Source of the DNA: Enterococcus mundtii
GTDB taxonomy: Bacteria > Bacillota > Bacilli > Lactobacillales > Enterococcaceae
NCBI RefSeq assembly: GCF_002813755.1
Contig: NZ_CP018061.1
Span: 235,001-299,000, forward strand
Direction: 5' to 3'
Length of the DNA: 64,000 nucleotides
Position numbers and translations under genes: made by a program. The notes under the pieces are model-generated. The model did no database searches and was not told the origin of the DNA. It was given only the letters and a program-made list of their open reading frames with translations. Positions 27,837 to 39,180 of the stretch are shown piece by piece (the first letter of the stretch is position 1; each line of letters starts with the position of its first letter).

Positions 27837-28769
27837 GTGGCTAACGTATATACATGTACGATGAATCTGGCGATTGATCTGTTTATTGAAGTGGCACAAC
27901 TCAAACCGAATGTCGTGAACCGCTCAATCGATGATGATATCCAAGCAAATGGGAAAGGTGTCAATGTTTCATTGATTTTAAAAAAACTCGGGATACCAAA
28001 TACTGCATTGGGCTTTAGCGGAGGATTTACTGGGGCTTATATTGAGGAATGCTTGACGAAGGAAGGAATCGACGCTCATTTTGTTTCTATACCCGGAATG
28101 ACTCGCATCAACGTATTTACACAAGTGAATGAGGAATCAAGTGAATATAAATTGGTCAATCGTGGACCAGAAATCGACCAGTTAGCGATGGAAGAATTGC
28201 TTGAGACAATCAGTCATTTGTCAGCTGGAGATTATCTTTGTGTTTCTGGGAGTCTGCCAAGAGGTGTACCAGAAGAAATCTTAGTAATGATCAGTAAAAT
28301 CTGTCATGAGAATCAAGTGCGCTTGATCTTAGATACGAGTGCTAAAATCGTTAAACGATGTCTAAAGTATCAACCATTTTTACTAAAACCGAATGAGCAG
28401 GAATTGGCAGAATGGTTTGATGAAGAAATAGCAGAAACGGAATATGTAAACTATTGCAAGAAACTATTAGCCGCAGGTGCACAAAATGTATTGCTGTCAT
28501 TAGGTGGAGCGGGTGGGATCTATGTGAACGAAAACTATTGTTTGACAGGAAACGCCCCGCAAGGAAAAGTCGTTAATACCGCTTGCGCCGGGGATACACT
28601 CCTAGCCACTTTTCTGGCAGGATTGATCAAAGAAGAAAATAGTGCGGATTGTTTCAAGGACAGTTTAGCTGCGGGTAGCTCGACTGCGTTTCAAAAAGGA
28701 TTGACTGATTTTACCGATGTCGCAGAGTTGAAAAAACAAATCACCATTCATAAGGAGGAATTCAGATAA
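27837..28769 (+). CDS. PfkB-family sugar kinase (1-phosphofructokinase / tagatose-phosphate kinase type)
   Basis: Ribokinase-like kinase of 310 aa. It has the GKGVNVSLILKKLG motif near residue 38, SGSLPRGVP near 140, and the ATP-site motif NTACAGDTLLATFLAG, in which the usual GAGD is CAGD. The operon adds a fructose-type PTS, which delivers a 1-phosphate, and a tagatose-1,6-bisphosphate aldolase, so 6-phosphorylation of tagatose 1-phosphate is the likely job; 1-phosphofructokinase is the alternative. The start is GTG with GAGGAGGG upstream. Its stop overlaps the next start by one base. Confidence 0.87.
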   Translation: MANVYTCTMNLAIDLFIEVAQLKPNVVNRSIDDDIQANGKGVNVSLILKKLGIPNTALGFSGGFTGAYIEECLTKEGIDAHFVSIPGMTRINVFTQVNEESSEYKLVNRGPEIDQLAMEELLETISHLSAGDYLCVSGSLPRGVPEEILVMISKICHENQVRLILDTSAKIVKRCLKYQPFLLKPNEQELAEWFDEEIAETEYVNYCKKLLAAGAQNVLLSLGGAGGIYVNENYCLTGNAPQGKVVNTACAGDTLLATFLAGLIKEENSADCFKDSLAAGSSTAFQKGLTDFTDVAELKKQITIHKEEFR

Positions 28770-30160
28770 TGGCTAAGTATCGATTAATTGCTGCAACTGG
28801 TTGTCCCACAGGTATCGCCCACACGTATATGGCACAAGAAGCACTGGAACAGGCAGCAAAGAAAAAAGGCATTACGATCAAGGTGGAGACCCATGGACAA
28901 GTAGGGGTAGAAAATCGTTTGACAGATCAAGAAATCATTGAAGCGGAAGCAGTGATTATTGCGGCGGATAAAGATGTTCAGCCTGAAAGATTTGCCGGGA
29001 AACGGATCATTGATGTTTCTGTTTCGAAAGGGATCAAAGAAGCCGATCAATTGATTGCTGCGGCTTTAAACGGTGAAGGAGTGATTTCTGAAAAAATCGA
29101 AATGGCAGAAGGAGATAAGGAAAAACAACATGCACAACAGAGTGTTGGTCACAGCATCTATAAGAACTTGATGAATGGTGTTTCCCACATGTTGCCTTTT
29201 GTTGTCAGTGGGGGAGTCTTGATCGCCATTTCTTTTTTATGGGGGATTTATTCTGCCGATCCTGCCAATGCGCAATACAATGAATTTGCTGCGAGTTTGA
29301 ATCGAATCGGTGGTTTTGCAATGAGTATGATGGTGCCGGTCCTTTCCGCGTTTATTGCTGAAGGAATTGCAAAACGTCCTGGATTGGTTGTGGGGTTTGT
29401 CGGCGGATTGATTGCCTCAGATGGTGGTACAGGTTTTTTAGGTGGAATTATCTCAGGTTTCTTGGCAGGATATGTGGTGTTGGGATTAATAAAAGCGTTA
29501 CAACCTTTGCCTAAAACACTAGATGGTTTAAAGGCAATTTTCTTATATCCCGTACTAGGGGTGTTGATTACTGGATTGATCATGACAGTCATTTCAGGAC
29601 CGATGGCTAGTATCAATGAAGGAATGATGGATTTTCTAGCAGGGTTTGAAAACTCAAGTCCTTTAGTATTAGGGGTGATCGTCGGTTGTATGTGCGCATT
29701 CGATATGGGGGGGCCGATCAATAAAGCAGCCTACGTTACTGGAACTGCCCTGTTAGCACAAGGAAATACTAGCTTTATGGCGGGAGTTTCTGCAGCCTGT
29801 ATTGCTCCGCCGTTGATTACTGGCTTTGCGGTCTTGCTTTTTGGGAAATACTTCGAGCCAAACGAAAAGAATGCTGGTCTAGTGAATATCATTCTAGGCT
29901 CAACACATATTACGGAAGGTGCGATTCCTTTTGCAGCAAAAGATCCGCTTCGTGTCTTGCCAATCATGATGCTTGGTTCGTCGATCGCCGCTGTATTGAC
30001 CTATTTCTTTCGCGTGCAAGTACCAGCACCCCATGGCGGATTTCTCGTTTTACCAGTAGTGACGCATGGCTTACTTTGGATTCTTGCGATTCTTGCTGGT
30101 TCTATTGTAGGGGGAGTATTACTAGGCTTGGTTCAAAAAAGAAAGTCACTGAGTGTGTGA
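28769..30160 (+). CDS. PTS fructose-family transporter, EIIBC
   Basis: 463-aa membrane permease. An N-terminal EIIB domain of the fructose type (ATGCPTGIAHTYMAQE, phosphorylated Cys12) covers residues 1-100. A linker follows, then an EIIC domain of about 320 aa with many spans (GGPINKAAY and EGAIPFAAKDPLR are family motifs). It takes up a ketohexose, probably as its 1-phosphate. EIIA is a separate gene immediately downstream. Tagatose is favoured over fructose because the operon ends with a LacD-type aldolase. Confidence 0.9.
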   Translation: MAKYRLIAATGCPTGIAHTYMAQEALEQAAKKKGITIKVETHGQVGVENRLTDQEIIEAEAVIIAADKDVQPERFAGKRIIDVSVSKGIKEADQLIAAALNGEGVISEKIEMAEGDKEKQHAQQSVGHSIYKNLMNGVSHMLPFVVSGGVLIAISFLWGIYSADPANAQYNEFAASLNRIGGFAMSMMVPVLSAFIAEGIAKRPGLVVGFVGGLIASDGGTGFLGGIISGFLAGYVVLGLIKALQPLPKTLDGLKAIFLYPVLGVLITGLIMTVISGPMASINEGMMDFLAGFENSSPLVLGVIVGCMCAFDMGGPINKAAYVTGTALLAQGNTSFMAGVSAACIAPPLITGFAVLLFGKYFEPNEKNAGLVNIILGSTHITEGAIPFAAKDPLRVLPIMMLGSSIAAVLTYFFRVQVPAPHGGFLVLPVVTHGLLWILAILAGSIVGGVLLGLVQKRKSLSV

Positions 30161-30179
30161 AAGGGAGAGGATTCATTTG

Positions 30180-30635
30180 ATGGAAAATTTATTTGTTTAT
30201 ACCAATGTGGCGGCGAATACTCGTGAAGCGGTGTTTGCGTTTCTTTCAACAAAAATCGTTGAGGTAGGTAAAGCGACCAATGAACAGGCGGTCGAAATCG
30301 GCTTGAAACAACGCGAAGCAGAAGGTACGACTGGTATGATGGATGGCTTTGCGATCCCTCATGCGAAAAGTGAAAGTATAGAAGAACCAACGATCATTAT
30401 TTTGAAATTAACGAATGCAGTCGCCTGGGATAGTTTAGACGGTCAACCGATCAAGTATGTGATTGCGTTGTTTATTCCAGCTGCAGAAGCAGGAACCAGT
30501 CATTTGGCGCTTCTTTCACAAATGGCACGAATGTTGATGGATGAAGGCTTTAAACAAGCATTTATCACTGCTTCCACTCAAGAAGAAATTGTTGGCTTGA
30601 TTGATTCTAAGTTAGAAGGGATGTTGAAAAAATGA
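30180..30635 (+). CDS. PTS fructose-family EIIA
   Basis: Cytoplasmic phosphocarrier of 151 aa, PTS EIIA type 2 (mannitol/fructose). His61 in GFAIPHAKS accepts phosphate from HPr. The ATG at 30180 has GGGAGAGG upstream; an earlier in-frame ATG lies inside the end of the EIIBC gene and lacks a ribosome site. It overlaps the following aldolase gene by four bases. Confidence 0.9.
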   Translation: MENLFVYTNVAANTREAVFAFLSTKIVEVGKATNEQAVEIGLKQREAEGTTGMMDGFAIPHAKSESIEEPTIIILKLTNAVAWDSLDGQPIKYVIALFIPAAEAGTSHLALLSQMARMLMDEGFKQAFITASTQEEIVGLIDSKLEGMLKK

Positions 30636-31615
30636 GGAAAGTATCAGAGGGGAAATACCAAGCATTGGTAAACATGAGTAATCCAGACGGGATCATCGGG
30701 GCTTTAGCGATTGACCAAAGAGGCGCATTGAAAAAAATGATGGCGAGACATCAAGAGGAGGTCAAAGTGGATGATTTGATCCATTTCAAAGAACTCGTGT
30801 CCGAAGAATTGACACCTTTTGCTTCTTCGATTCTTTTAGATCCAGAATATGGGTTGCCCGCTGCTGAAAAACGCGCTAAGACAGCTGGACTATTGTTGGC
30901 TTATGAGAAAACAGGATATGATACAACGATACCTGGACGTTTGCCAGATACCTTAGCTTTTTGGTCAGCCAAAAGACTAAAGGAAGCTGGAGCAGATGGC
31001 TGCAAATTCTTGCTTTACTATGATGTAGACGAAAGCGAAGAAGTCAATGAACGGAAACAGGCATATGTAGAAAGAATCGGTTCAGAATGTCTGGCGGAAG
31101 ATCTTCCTTTCTTTTTAGAATTGCTATCTTATGATGCAACGATCCCAGATACGACCTCCAAAGAATATGCCAAGATCAAACCGAAAAAAGTCATTGAAAT
31201 GATGAAGATTTTCTCAGAGCCGAGGTTCAACGTAGATGTCTTGAAGGTAGAAGTACCTGTCAATATGACTTATGTTGAAGGTTTTGGAAAAGAAATCATT
31301 TATTCCAAGCAAGAAGCATCCGCTTTGTTTATCGAGCAAAGCCAAGCCACTGACTTACCGTTTATTTTTCTGAGTGCAGGTGTCAGTGCCGAAGGATTCC
31401 AAGAAACGTTGCATTTTGCCAAAAACGCTGGCTCTTCGTTCAATGGCGTTTTATGTGGGCGAGCTACATGGGCAGATGGTGTGGCACCTTTTGTGGATCA
31501 AGGGAGACAGGCAGCAATAAAATGGCTAGCTGAACAAGGGAGAAACAACATTGAGGAATTAAATGTAGTATTGAGGAAGACAGCTTCTTCTTGGCAAAAT
31601 AAGATTAGTCGCTAG
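30632..31615 (+). CDS. lacD: Tagatose-1,6-bisphosphate aldolase (LacD family), copy 1
   Basis: Class I aldolase of 327 aa that splits tagatose 1,6-bisphosphate to dihydroxyacetone phosphate and glyceraldehyde 3-phosphate. Schiff-base Lys205 in [10 protein letters not shown] is at the same number as in streptococcal Lac[12 protein letters not shown] and [11 protein letters not shown] are family motifs. It ends the RpiR-controlled operon. A second copy at 33936 belongs to the neighbouring operon; the two proteins look about 60% identical. Confidence 0.92.
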   Translation: MRKVSEGKYQALVNMSNPDGIIGALAIDQRGALKKMMARHQEEVKVDDLIHFKELVSEELTPFASSILLDPEYGLPAAEKRAKTAGLLLAYEKTGYDTTIPGRLPDTLAFWSAKRLKEAGADGCKFLLYYDVDESEEVNERKQAYVERIGSECLAEDLPFFLELLSYDATIPDTTSKEYAKIKPKKVIEMMKIFSEPRFNVDVLKVEVPVNMTYVEGFGKEIIYSKQEASALFIEQSQATDLPFIFLSAGVSAEGFQETLHFAKNAGSSFNGVLCGRATWADGVAPFVDQGRQAAIKWLAEQGRNNIEELNVVLRKTASSWQNKISR

Positions 31616-31643
31616 TTGATTAGTCATCTTGAAATAGCAAAAG

Positions 31644-31694
31644 AGAAACACTTTGAGCGCCTAGACGTGGGAAATGAAGTGTTTCTTTTTTTTT
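31644..31694 (+). terminator. Terminator of the tagatose-type operon
   Basis: AGAAACACTT / AAGTGTTTCT stem with a 23-base loop and a run of nine T. Confidence 0.85.
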
Positions 31695-31884
31695 GTTATT
31701 TTTCATTGGAATTTAGCGGAATGCAAGAAAAAGAACCGTTGGATTTGTTCATTATTTTATAAATTTTCTAGGATAAACAAGCTTTTTAAGGCTAAGCCTT
31801 ATGCTTCTTTTTATGAAGTTTATGCTGTTTTTTTATTTTAAGTGGTATTTTCGAGGTATTTAAAATGTTTTTATATATAGTTGG

Positions 31885-31898
31885 TGAAAACGTTGTTA
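31885..31898 (+). promoter_or_regulatory. cre-like site upstream of the GntR/AgaS operon
   Basis: TGAAAACGTTGTTA matches the CcpA consensus TGnAAnCGnTnnCA at all but one fixed position. It lies 28 bases before the -35 of the operon promoter. The rest of the 31695-31925 gap is AT-rich with nothing else I can name. Confidence 0.55.
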
Positions 31899-31925
31899 TA
31901 TAGCGGTTTTTAAGCGATTTTTATG

Positions 31926-31973
31926 TTGACAGGTAGTTATTATTACTTTACGATTGTCTTGTGGTTATAACCA
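31926..31973 (+). promoter_or_regulatory. Promoter and palindromic operator of the GntR gene
   Basis: TTGACA, 17 bases, TACGAT (31926-31954), followed at the expected transcription start by the perfect palindrome TGGTTATAACCA (31962-31973), 18 bases before the ATG. The layout suggests autorepression by the GntR-type regulator. AAGGGG at 31979-31984 is the ribosome site. Confidence 0.65.
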
Positions 31974-31991
31974 GTTGGAAGGGGTAAAGAA

Positions 31992-32735
31992 ATGGAAAAT
32001 TCTCGTAAAGGGAAACCGTTATATTATCAACTAGTTGATGTACTAAAGAAACGAATTGAAGCAGAAATGATCCCGCATGATAAATTGCTGTCTGAGAGGG
32101 AGTTATGTCTGTACTATGGTGTGAGTCGGACGACGGTTCGATTAGCATTGCAGGAATTAGAAACACTTGGCTATATTTATAAAAAACATGGAAAAGGCAC
32201 GTTTGTCAGTGACTTATCGCATCAAGCAGCGAGTTTAGCAGGTGCTTACAGCTTCACAGAAGAAATGTTGGCATTGGGGCGTACACCGAAAACGATTATT
32301 TTAGCTTTTGAAAAACAAGCAGCGACAAAGCAGTTGGCTGAACGATTGAATCTCAATCTAGGAGAAGCAATCTTCAAAATCAAGCGGCTACGTTTAGCGG
32401 ATGATGTCCCTTTGATGGTTGAACGGTCTTATTTACCAGCAAAACTGTTTCTTGGCCTTGATTTGCCGATTTTGGAAAGCAAGCCTTTGTATGATGTTTT
32501 TCTAAAAGATTTTGATCAACATGTCCAAGTGGCAGAAGAAGAATTCTATGCCAGTATTGTTTACGCAAATGATGCCGAATTACTGCATATATGCGATGGG
32601 GCACCAATTTTACATTTGAAACGGACGACCTTCAATAGCAAAAACGAGATCATCGAATACACAGATAGTGTCGCCAGAGCAGACCAATTCCATTATAAGA
32701 TCCGTCATGTTCGGAGTAATCTAGGAGGAAAATAA
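31992..32735 (+). CDS. GntR-family regulator with UTRA domain
   Basis: 247-aa regulator. The winged helix is at about residues 8-75 (LLSERELCLYYGVSRTTVRLALQELETLGY followed by the KHGKGTFV wing). The UTRA effector domain covers about 95-240 and is expected to bind a phosphosugar. It leads an operon with AgaS, an aldolase and a mannose-family PTS, like GnbR/AgaR-type regulators of amino-sugar use. The agaS start follows its stop by a single base. Confidence 0.92.
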   Translation: MENSRKGKPLYYQLVDVLKKRIEAEMIPHDKLLSERELCLYYGVSRTTVRLALQELETLGYIYKKHGKGTFVSDLSHQAASLAGAYSFTEEMLALGRTPKTIILAFEKQAATKQLAERLNLNLGEAIFKIKRLRLADDVPLMVERSYLPAKLFLGLDLPILESKPLYDVFLKDFDQHVQVAEEEFYASIVYANDAELLHICDGAPILHLKRTTFNSKNEIIEYTDSVARADQFHYKIRHVRSNLGGK

Positions 32736-32736
32736 C

Positions 32737-33915
32737 ATGTTTGAACTGTCGAAGGATGAATTAGAAAAAATAGGTGCAAGGATCACTACAGAAGAAATCA
32801 AACAACAACCAGATCTGTGGGAAGAGGTTGTGGAAATCTTAGAAGAGAAGAAAAATGAATTAGCCCTTTTCTTTGATGCACTTGAAAAACAGGCAAACAA
32901 GCAACAAATCCAAGTCATCTTTACCGGTGCAGGCTCTTCTCAATATGTAGGCGATACGCTTGTTCCTTACTTGAATGAGCATGGAGACACCAAACGGTTT
33001 GCTTTTCATAGTTTTGGTACGACCGATATTGTTGCTTCTCCAAGAGAGTATTTGTTTCCTGATCAACCCACGTTATTGATTTCGTTTGCTAGAAGTGGCA
33101 ATAGTCCGGAAAGTCTGGCAGCAGTCAAAATTGCCGATCAAGTTGTGGATACGTTGTTCCATTTAGTGATTACGTGTGCAGAAGAAGGAAAATTAGCACA
33201 AGTCTCACGTAAACAATCGCAACATTTCTTGTTGTTGATGCCAAAAAAAGCAAATGACGCTGGCTTTGCCATGACAGGTAGCTTTACATGTATGCTATTG
33301 AGTGCCCTTTGGCTGTTTGATCAAACGAACCAAGAAACAAAACAAAAGTATGTCACATCCTTGAGCCATATCGGCAAAGATGTTCTGAAAAGAGAGCAAG
33401 AACTGATCCAAGTGTTAGCAGTACCATTCAATCGGGTTGCATATCTTGGCTCAGGTAGCTTGGCTGGTGCCACAAGGGAAGCACAGCTGAAAATCTTAGA
33501 GTTGACGGCTGGGAAAATCGCGACGATCTTTGATTCTTCGATGGGTTTCCGTCATGGACCAAAATCCTTTATCAATGAGCAAACTTTAGTGATCGGGTTT
33601 GTGACGAACCAAGCGTACACACGCAACTATGATTTAGATATTTTGGAAGAAATCAATGGCAATGCTATTGCTGCAAAGGTGTTAGCCATTGCTCAATCGA
33701 CGCAAAGAGACTTTTCTGGAGCAAACTTTTTCCTAGAACCAGCCGCGCTAGAATTACCCGATGCCTATCTATCCGTAGTGATGATTTTGACCGCACAAAT
33801 CATTGCTCTTCAGATGTCGATCAAAGTTGGTAATACGCCTGACACACCTTCACCGACAGGAACGGTGAATCGAGTAGTCAAAGGTGTGACGATCCATGAG
33901 TACCAAAATGAATAA
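32737..33915 (+). CDS. agaS: AgaS-family sugar isomerase/deaminase
   Basis: 392-aa protein with two SIS domains (about 50-190 with [10 protein letters not shown], and 220-360 with [13 protein letters not shown]). AgaS enzymes convert galactosamine 6-phosphate to tagatose 6-phosphate with release of ammonia. The following gene encodes the aldolase of that route and the next four encode a mannose-family PTS, so a galactosamine or N-acetylgalactosamine pathway is likely. No deacetylase gene (AgaA/NagA) is in the window, so free galactosamine, or a deacetylase elsewhere, has to be assumed. Confidence 0.88.
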   Translation: MFELSKDELEKIGARITTEEIKQQPDLWEEVVEILEEKKNELALFFDALEKQANKQQIQVIFTGAGSSQYVGDTLVPYLNEHGDTKRFAFHSFGTTDIVASPREYLFPDQPTLLISFARSGNSPESLAAVKIADQVVDTLFHLVITCAEEGKLAQVSRKQSQHFLLLMPKKANDAGFAMTGSFTCMLLSALWLFDQTNQETKQKYVTSLSHIGKDVLKREQELIQVLAVPFNRVAYLGSGSLAGATREAQLKILELTAGKIATIFDSSMGFRHGPKSFINEQTLVIGFVTNQAYTRNYDLDILEEINGNAIAAKVLAIAQSTQRDFSGANFFLEPAALELPDAYLSVVMILTAQIIALQMSIKVGNTPDTPSPTGTVNRVVKGVTIHEYQNE

Positions 33916-33935
33916 CAAGGAGGTCAATAAAAACG

Positions 33936-34913
33936 ATGACACCAAATAAGAAAAAAGCGATGGAACAATTAGCAACAAAAGACGGCATCATCAGTGCATT
34001 AGCAATCGATCAGCGGGGAGCATTGAAGAAAATGCTGTCGGCTTTAGGAGAAACACCCACAGATGAACAATTGATTGAGTTCAAAGCGTTGGTTTCTAGT
34101 GAGTTGACGCCCTATGCTTCAGCTATTTTATTAGATCCTGAATATGGTTTGCCCGCTGCCAAAGTACGTGATCAATCCGCTGGTTTGCTCTTGGCGTATG
34201 AAAAAACGGGATATGATGTATCGACTCCTGGACGGTTACCGGATCTATTAGGAGACTGGTCTTCCTTGAGATTAAAAGAAGAACAAGCAGATGCAGTGAA
34301 ATTTTTACTTTATTATGACGTTGATGAAGATCCAAAAATCAATCATTTGAAACACGTCTTTATTGAACGTCTAGGAAGTGAATGCGCAGGAGAGGATCGA
34401 CCGTTTTATTTAGAACTGCTATCTTATGATGCGAAAATAAATGATAGCGCTTTACGTGAGTATGCAAAGGTCAAACCGCATAAAGTGATTGAAATGATGA
34501 GAGAATTTTCCAATCCTCGTTACCAAGTAGATGTTTTGAAAGTCGAAGTACCAGTCAATATGAACTTTGTCGAAGGTTTTGGTGACAAGGAAATCGTCTA
34601 TAGTCAAAAAGAAGCAGCTGACTTTTTCAAGGCGCAAAGCGAGGCGACTCACTTGCCATTCATTTTCTTGAGTGCGGGTGTATGTTCTGAATTATTCCAA
34701 CAAACGCTAGTCTTTGCTCATGAGTCAGGTTCCACCTTCAATGGTGTCTTGTGCGGAAGAGCGACTTGGAAAGATGGCGTCAAAGCTTATGTAGATGCTG
34801 GGAAAGAAGGAGCCGTCAAATGGTTACGGACACAAGGTAGACAGAATATTGAGAACTTGAATCAAGTAATCAATCAGACAGCGACACCTTGGTATCAAAA
34901 AACAGGTGAATAA
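33936..34913 (+). CDS. lacD: Tagatose-1,6-bisphosphate aldolase (LacD family), copy 2
   Basis: 325-aa class I aldolase with Schiff-base Lys202 in [10 protein letters not shown] and the same [11 protein letters not shown] and [11 protein letters not shown] motifs as copy 1. It would act on tagatose 1,6-bisphosphate derived from AgaS product. No second tagatose-6-phosphate kinase gene is present in this operon, so the PfkB kinase of the neighbouring operon may be shared. AAGGAGG precedes the ATG. Confidence 0.92.
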   Translation: MTPNKKKAMEQLATKDGIISALAIDQRGALKKMLSALGETPTDEQLIEFKALVSSELTPYASAILLDPEYGLPAAKVRDQSAGLLLAYEKTGYDVSTPGRLPDLLGDWSSLRLKEEQADAVKFLLYYDVDEDPKINHLKHVFIERLGSECAGEDRPFYLELLSYDAKINDSALREYAKVKPHKVIEMMREFSNPRYQVDVLKVEVPVNMNFVEGFGDKEIVYSQKEAADFFKAQSEATHLPFIFLSAGVCSELFQQTLVFAHESGSTFNGVLCGRATWKDGVKAYVDAGKEGAVKWLRTQGRQNIENLNQVINQTATPWYQKTGE

Positions 34914-34927
34914 TGTAAGCGTTACCT
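34914..34927 (+). promoter_or_regulatory. cre-like site before the mannose-family PTS genes
   Basis: TGTAAGCGTTACCT, one mismatch to the CcpA consensus. It starts one base after the aldolase stop codon, 44 bases before the EIIB gene start. Inside an operon it could act as a roadblock or mark an internal promoter. Confidence 0.55.
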
Positions 34928-34970
34928 TTAGTTTTAGAATGAACAATTTATTTGTAAAGGAGAATGAACA

Positions 34971-35450
34971 ATGGCAATTATTGGTGTAAGAATCGATGGA
35001 CGTTTGATCCATGGGCAAGTCGCGAATCTTTGGGTAACGAAGTTGTCGATTACTCGGATATTAGTTGTAGATGATGAGGTCGCAATGAATACAGTAGAAA
35101 AAAGTGGCTTGAAATTAGCCACACCAGCAGGAGTAAAGTTAAGTGTCTTACCGATTGAAAAAGCCGCAGAGAATATTCTCGCTGGGAAATATGACTCCCA
35201 ACGCTTACTGATCGTCGCAAAAAAACCTGATCGATTATTGAAACTTGTTGAACGAGGCGTGCCGATCAAGGAAGTCAATGTAGGGAATATGTCTCAGACA
35301 AATGAAACCAGATCAATCACCAAATCGATTAATGTGGTGGAAAAGGATATTGAGGATTTCAAACAGTTAAATGCGCGTGGGGTCCATTTGACCGCACAAA
35401 TGGTACCAAGTGATAAGTCAGAAGATTTTATGAGTCTTTTGAATAAATAA
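34971..35450 (+). CDS. PTS mannose-family EIIB
   Basis: Cytoplasmic phosphotransfer subunit of 159 aa. His14 in RIDGRLIHGQVAN accepts phosphate from EIIA. Full family length. It is the first of four consecutive genes that make one complete transporter. AAAGGAG lies upstream of the ATG. Confidence 0.93.
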   Translation: MAIIGVRIDGRLIHGQVANLWVTKLSITRILVVDDEVAMNTVEKSGLKLATPAGVKLSVLPIEKAAENILAGKYDSQRLLIVAKKPDRLLKLVERGVPIKEVNVGNMSQTNETRSITKSINVVEKDIEDFKQLNARGVHLTAQMVPSDKSEDFMSLLNK

Positions 35451-35463
35451 GGGGGTTAAGTAG

Positions 35464-36354
35464 ATGTCCATTCAATGGTGGCAAATCTTATTATTATCTT
35501 TATATGCAGGTTATCAGATTTTAGATGAACTACAAATTTATTCCTCAATGAGTGCCCCCGTTTTTGCCGGTTTGTTCACCGGATTAGTCATGGGGGATTT
35601 ACAAGCTGGATTGATCATCGGTGGTAGTATGCAATTGACCGTTCTAGGTGTTGGGACATTTGGCGGTGCTTCAAGGATCGATGCAAACTCCGGAACGATA
35701 CTAGCGACTGCTTTTTCCATCTCATTAGGGATGAATCCAGAACAGGCAATTGCAGCTATTGCAGTTCCTGTCGCTAGTTTAATGATCCAATTGGATATTT
35801 TAGCTCGATTTGCGAATACGTACTTCGCTCATCGTATCGACCAACATGTCGAAACAATGAATTATAAAGCAATTGAACGCAATTATTTATTAGGTGCTCT
35901 TCCTTGGTCCTTGTCACGTTTGATCCCCGTCTTTTTAGCCTTAGCATTTGGTGGCGTACTAGTCGAAAACGTCGTCGCTGTGCTAAATGGCGATTTGAAA
36001 TGGTTAGGAGATGGCTTATCTGTCGCAGGAGCCGTTTTACCAGCAGTCGGTTTTGCTATTTTACTACGTTATTTACCAGTCAAGAAACATTTTCCTTATC
36101 TGATTTTAGGTTTTACGATCACTGCTTTATTAGCAACGTTGTTCTCAAATGTCCAGTTGCTTGGCACGAGTGTCGCAAGTGTCGTCAAAGATTTGCCAGC
36201 AACCTTCAATTCATTACCGATGTTGGCAGTAGCAATGATCGGTTTCTCTTTAGCAGCGATCAGCTATAAAAACAATCAACGAACAGAAAACCAGCAAGTA
36301 GCAAGTCCCCATACAACCTCTGAGGAAGGAGAAATCGAAGATGACGAAATCTAA
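35464..36354 (+). CDS. PTS mannose-family EIIC
   Basis: Membrane subunit of 296 aa with several spans and the family motif GGSMQLTVLGVGTFGGAS near residue 57. The C-terminal 30 residues are polar and acidic. With EIID it forms the sugar channel. It overlaps the EIID gene by 14 bases, which implies coupled translation. Confidence 0.92.
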   Translation: MSIQWWQILLLSLYAGYQILDELQIYSSMSAPVFAGLFTGLVMGDLQAGLIIGGSMQLTVLGVGTFGGASRIDANSGTILATAFSISLGMNPEQAIAAIAVPVASLMIQLDILARFANTYFAHRIDQHVETMNYKAIERNYLLGALPWSLSRLIPVFLALAFGGVLVENVVAVLNGDLKWLGDGLSVAGAVLPAVGFAILLRYLPVKKHFPYLILGFTITALLATLFSNVQLLGTSVASVVKDLPATFNSLPMLAVAMIGFSLAAISYKNNQRTENQQVASPHTTSEEGEIEDDEI

Positions 36355-37150
36355 TTACAAGTTAACGAAAGAAGACTTTACACAAATCAACCGCCGAAGC
36401 TTGTTGACCTTCCAATTAGGCTGGAATTATGAGCGGATGCAAGGTTCAGGCTATCTCTATACGATCCTGCCACAATTGCGAAAAATCTACGGAGATGATA
36501 CGCCGGAATTAAAAGAAATAATGAAGACTCATACACAATTTTTTAATACCTCTAACTTTTTCAACACGATCATTACCGGGATCGATTTAGCAATTGAAGA
36601 AAAAGAGGGCATTGCTGCAAAAGAAACTGTCTCTGGGATGAAAGCTGGATTGATGGGACCTTTCGCCGCAATTGGCGATTCCATTTTCGCCGCATTGATC
36701 CCGACCATTTTTGGGGCATTAGCCGCAAATATGGCGATCAATGGGAACCCCGCGGGTATTTTTATCTGGATAGTAGCACAAATCGCAGTCATGGTCTTTC
36801 GTTGGAAACAATTGCAATTTGCTTACAAAGAAGGGATTTCTTTAGTGACCACGATGCAATCACGATTAACAGCGCTCACAGATGCCGCAACCTTGTTAGG
36901 GGTGTTTATGGTAGGTGCATTAGTTGCTACAATGGTGAATGTGAAAGTTTCCTGGGCGCCGAGCATTGGTGATGTGACGATGAACATGCAAAATAATATT
37001 GATATGATCCTTCCTAAACTATTACCAGCAGCGATCGTTGGCGGTGTCTATTGGTTATTAGGCAAAAAGAATATGACATCAACAAGAGCAATTTTTATCG
37101 TCTTGATTATCTGTGTCGTTTTATCCGCTTTAGGTGTGATCTCAAAATAG
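36341..37150 (+). CDS. PTS mannose-family EIID
   Basis: 269-aa membrane subunit with family motifs FQLGWNYERMQGSGYLY near the N-terminus and MGPFAAIGDSIF in the middle, and hydrophobic spans near 125-145, 185-205 and at the C-terminus. It partners EIIC. GAAGGAG at the end of the upstream gene is the ribosome site. Confidence 0.93.
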   Translation: MTKSNYKLTKEDFTQINRRSLLTFQLGWNYERMQGSGYLYTILPQLRKIYGDDTPELKEIMKTHTQFFNTSNFFNTIITGIDLAIEEKEGIAAKETVSGMKAGLMGPFAAIGDSIFAALIPTIFGALAANMAINGNPAGIFIWIVAQIAVMVFRWKQLQFAYKEGISLVTTMQSRLTALTDAATLLGVFMVGALVATMVNVKVSWAPSIGDVTMNMQNNIDMILPKLLPAAIVGGVYWLLGKKNMTSTRAIFIVLIICVVLSALGVISK

Positions 37151-37163
37151 GAGGGTGTTGAAA

Positions 37164-37565
37164 ATGAGCAAACAGTTAGTTCTTGTCAGTCACGGACAAC
37201 TTTGTGAAGGACTAAAGGCAAGTACCGAAATGATCATGGGGCCGCAAGCTCATATTCATACAGTGCCTTTATTGCCGGAAGAAGGAACAGAGGATTTCAA
37301 AGAAAAATTTCTTGCGGTGGTTTCTTCGTTGGAAGACTATGTTGTCTTTTGTGATTTGATGGGCGGGACGCCAGCCAATAGTATTGTCCAATTGATCATG
37401 GAAGGCGAAGCGATCGAATTATATGCGGGCATGAATATGCCAATGGTCATCGAGTTTATCAATAGTCAAATGGTTGGATCGGCGCCGGAATATGTTCGCT
37501 CTGGTGCAGAGAATATTTTGAATGTGAACCAAGTGATTGTTGCATTGGCTGAAGATGACGAATAA
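37164..37565 (+). CDS. PTS mannose-family EIIA
   Basis: 133-aa phosphocarrier with His10 in LVSHGQLCEGL as the HPr-dependent site and DLMGGTPANSI as a family motif. The ATG at 37164 has GGAGGG upstream; a GTG three codons earlier would overlap that sequence. It is the last gene of the GntR-led operon. Confidence 0.91.
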   Translation: MSKQLVLVSHGQLCEGLKASTEMIMGPQAHIHTVPLLPEEGTEDFKEKFLAVVSSLEDYVVFCDLMGGTPANSIVQLIMEGEAIELYAGMNMPMVIEFINSQMVGSAPEYVRSGAENILNVNQVIVALAEDDE

Positions 37566-37573
37566 ATCAATGT

Positions 37574-37602
37574 TTGACAACGTTTACAAAAAATAGTATC
37601 TT
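37574..37602 (+). promoter_or_regulatory. Promoter overlapped by a cre-like site
   Basis: TTGACA, 17 bases, TATCTT. TGACAACGTTTACA (37575-37588) covers the -35 and differs from the CcpA consensus at one position, so CcpA would block RNA polymerase directly. A terminator lies 33 bases downstream, before the GH1 gene. Confidence 0.6.
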
Positions 37603-37634
37603 TTTAGATAGGATAGTGATTATTCAGTTAAGCT

Positions 37635-37680
37635 AGACCTGATCAACGGCCTTTTTAGGTGGTTGATTAGGTCTTTTTTT
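37635..37680 (+). terminator. Terminator between the PTS operon and the GH1 gene
   Basis: AGACCTGATCAAC / GTTGATTAGGTCT stem (one G-U) followed by seven T. It ends the PTS operon. Because a promoter lies just before it, it may also act as a leader attenuator for the GH1 gene. Confidence 0.85.
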
Positions 37681-37737
37681 ATACTCAATAATAAAATAAC
37701 AGTAAGGCTATCATATCAAACTGAAAAGGGGCAATGA

Positions 37738-39171
<1,434 letters not shown>

Positions 39172-39180
39172 TTCGGTAGA

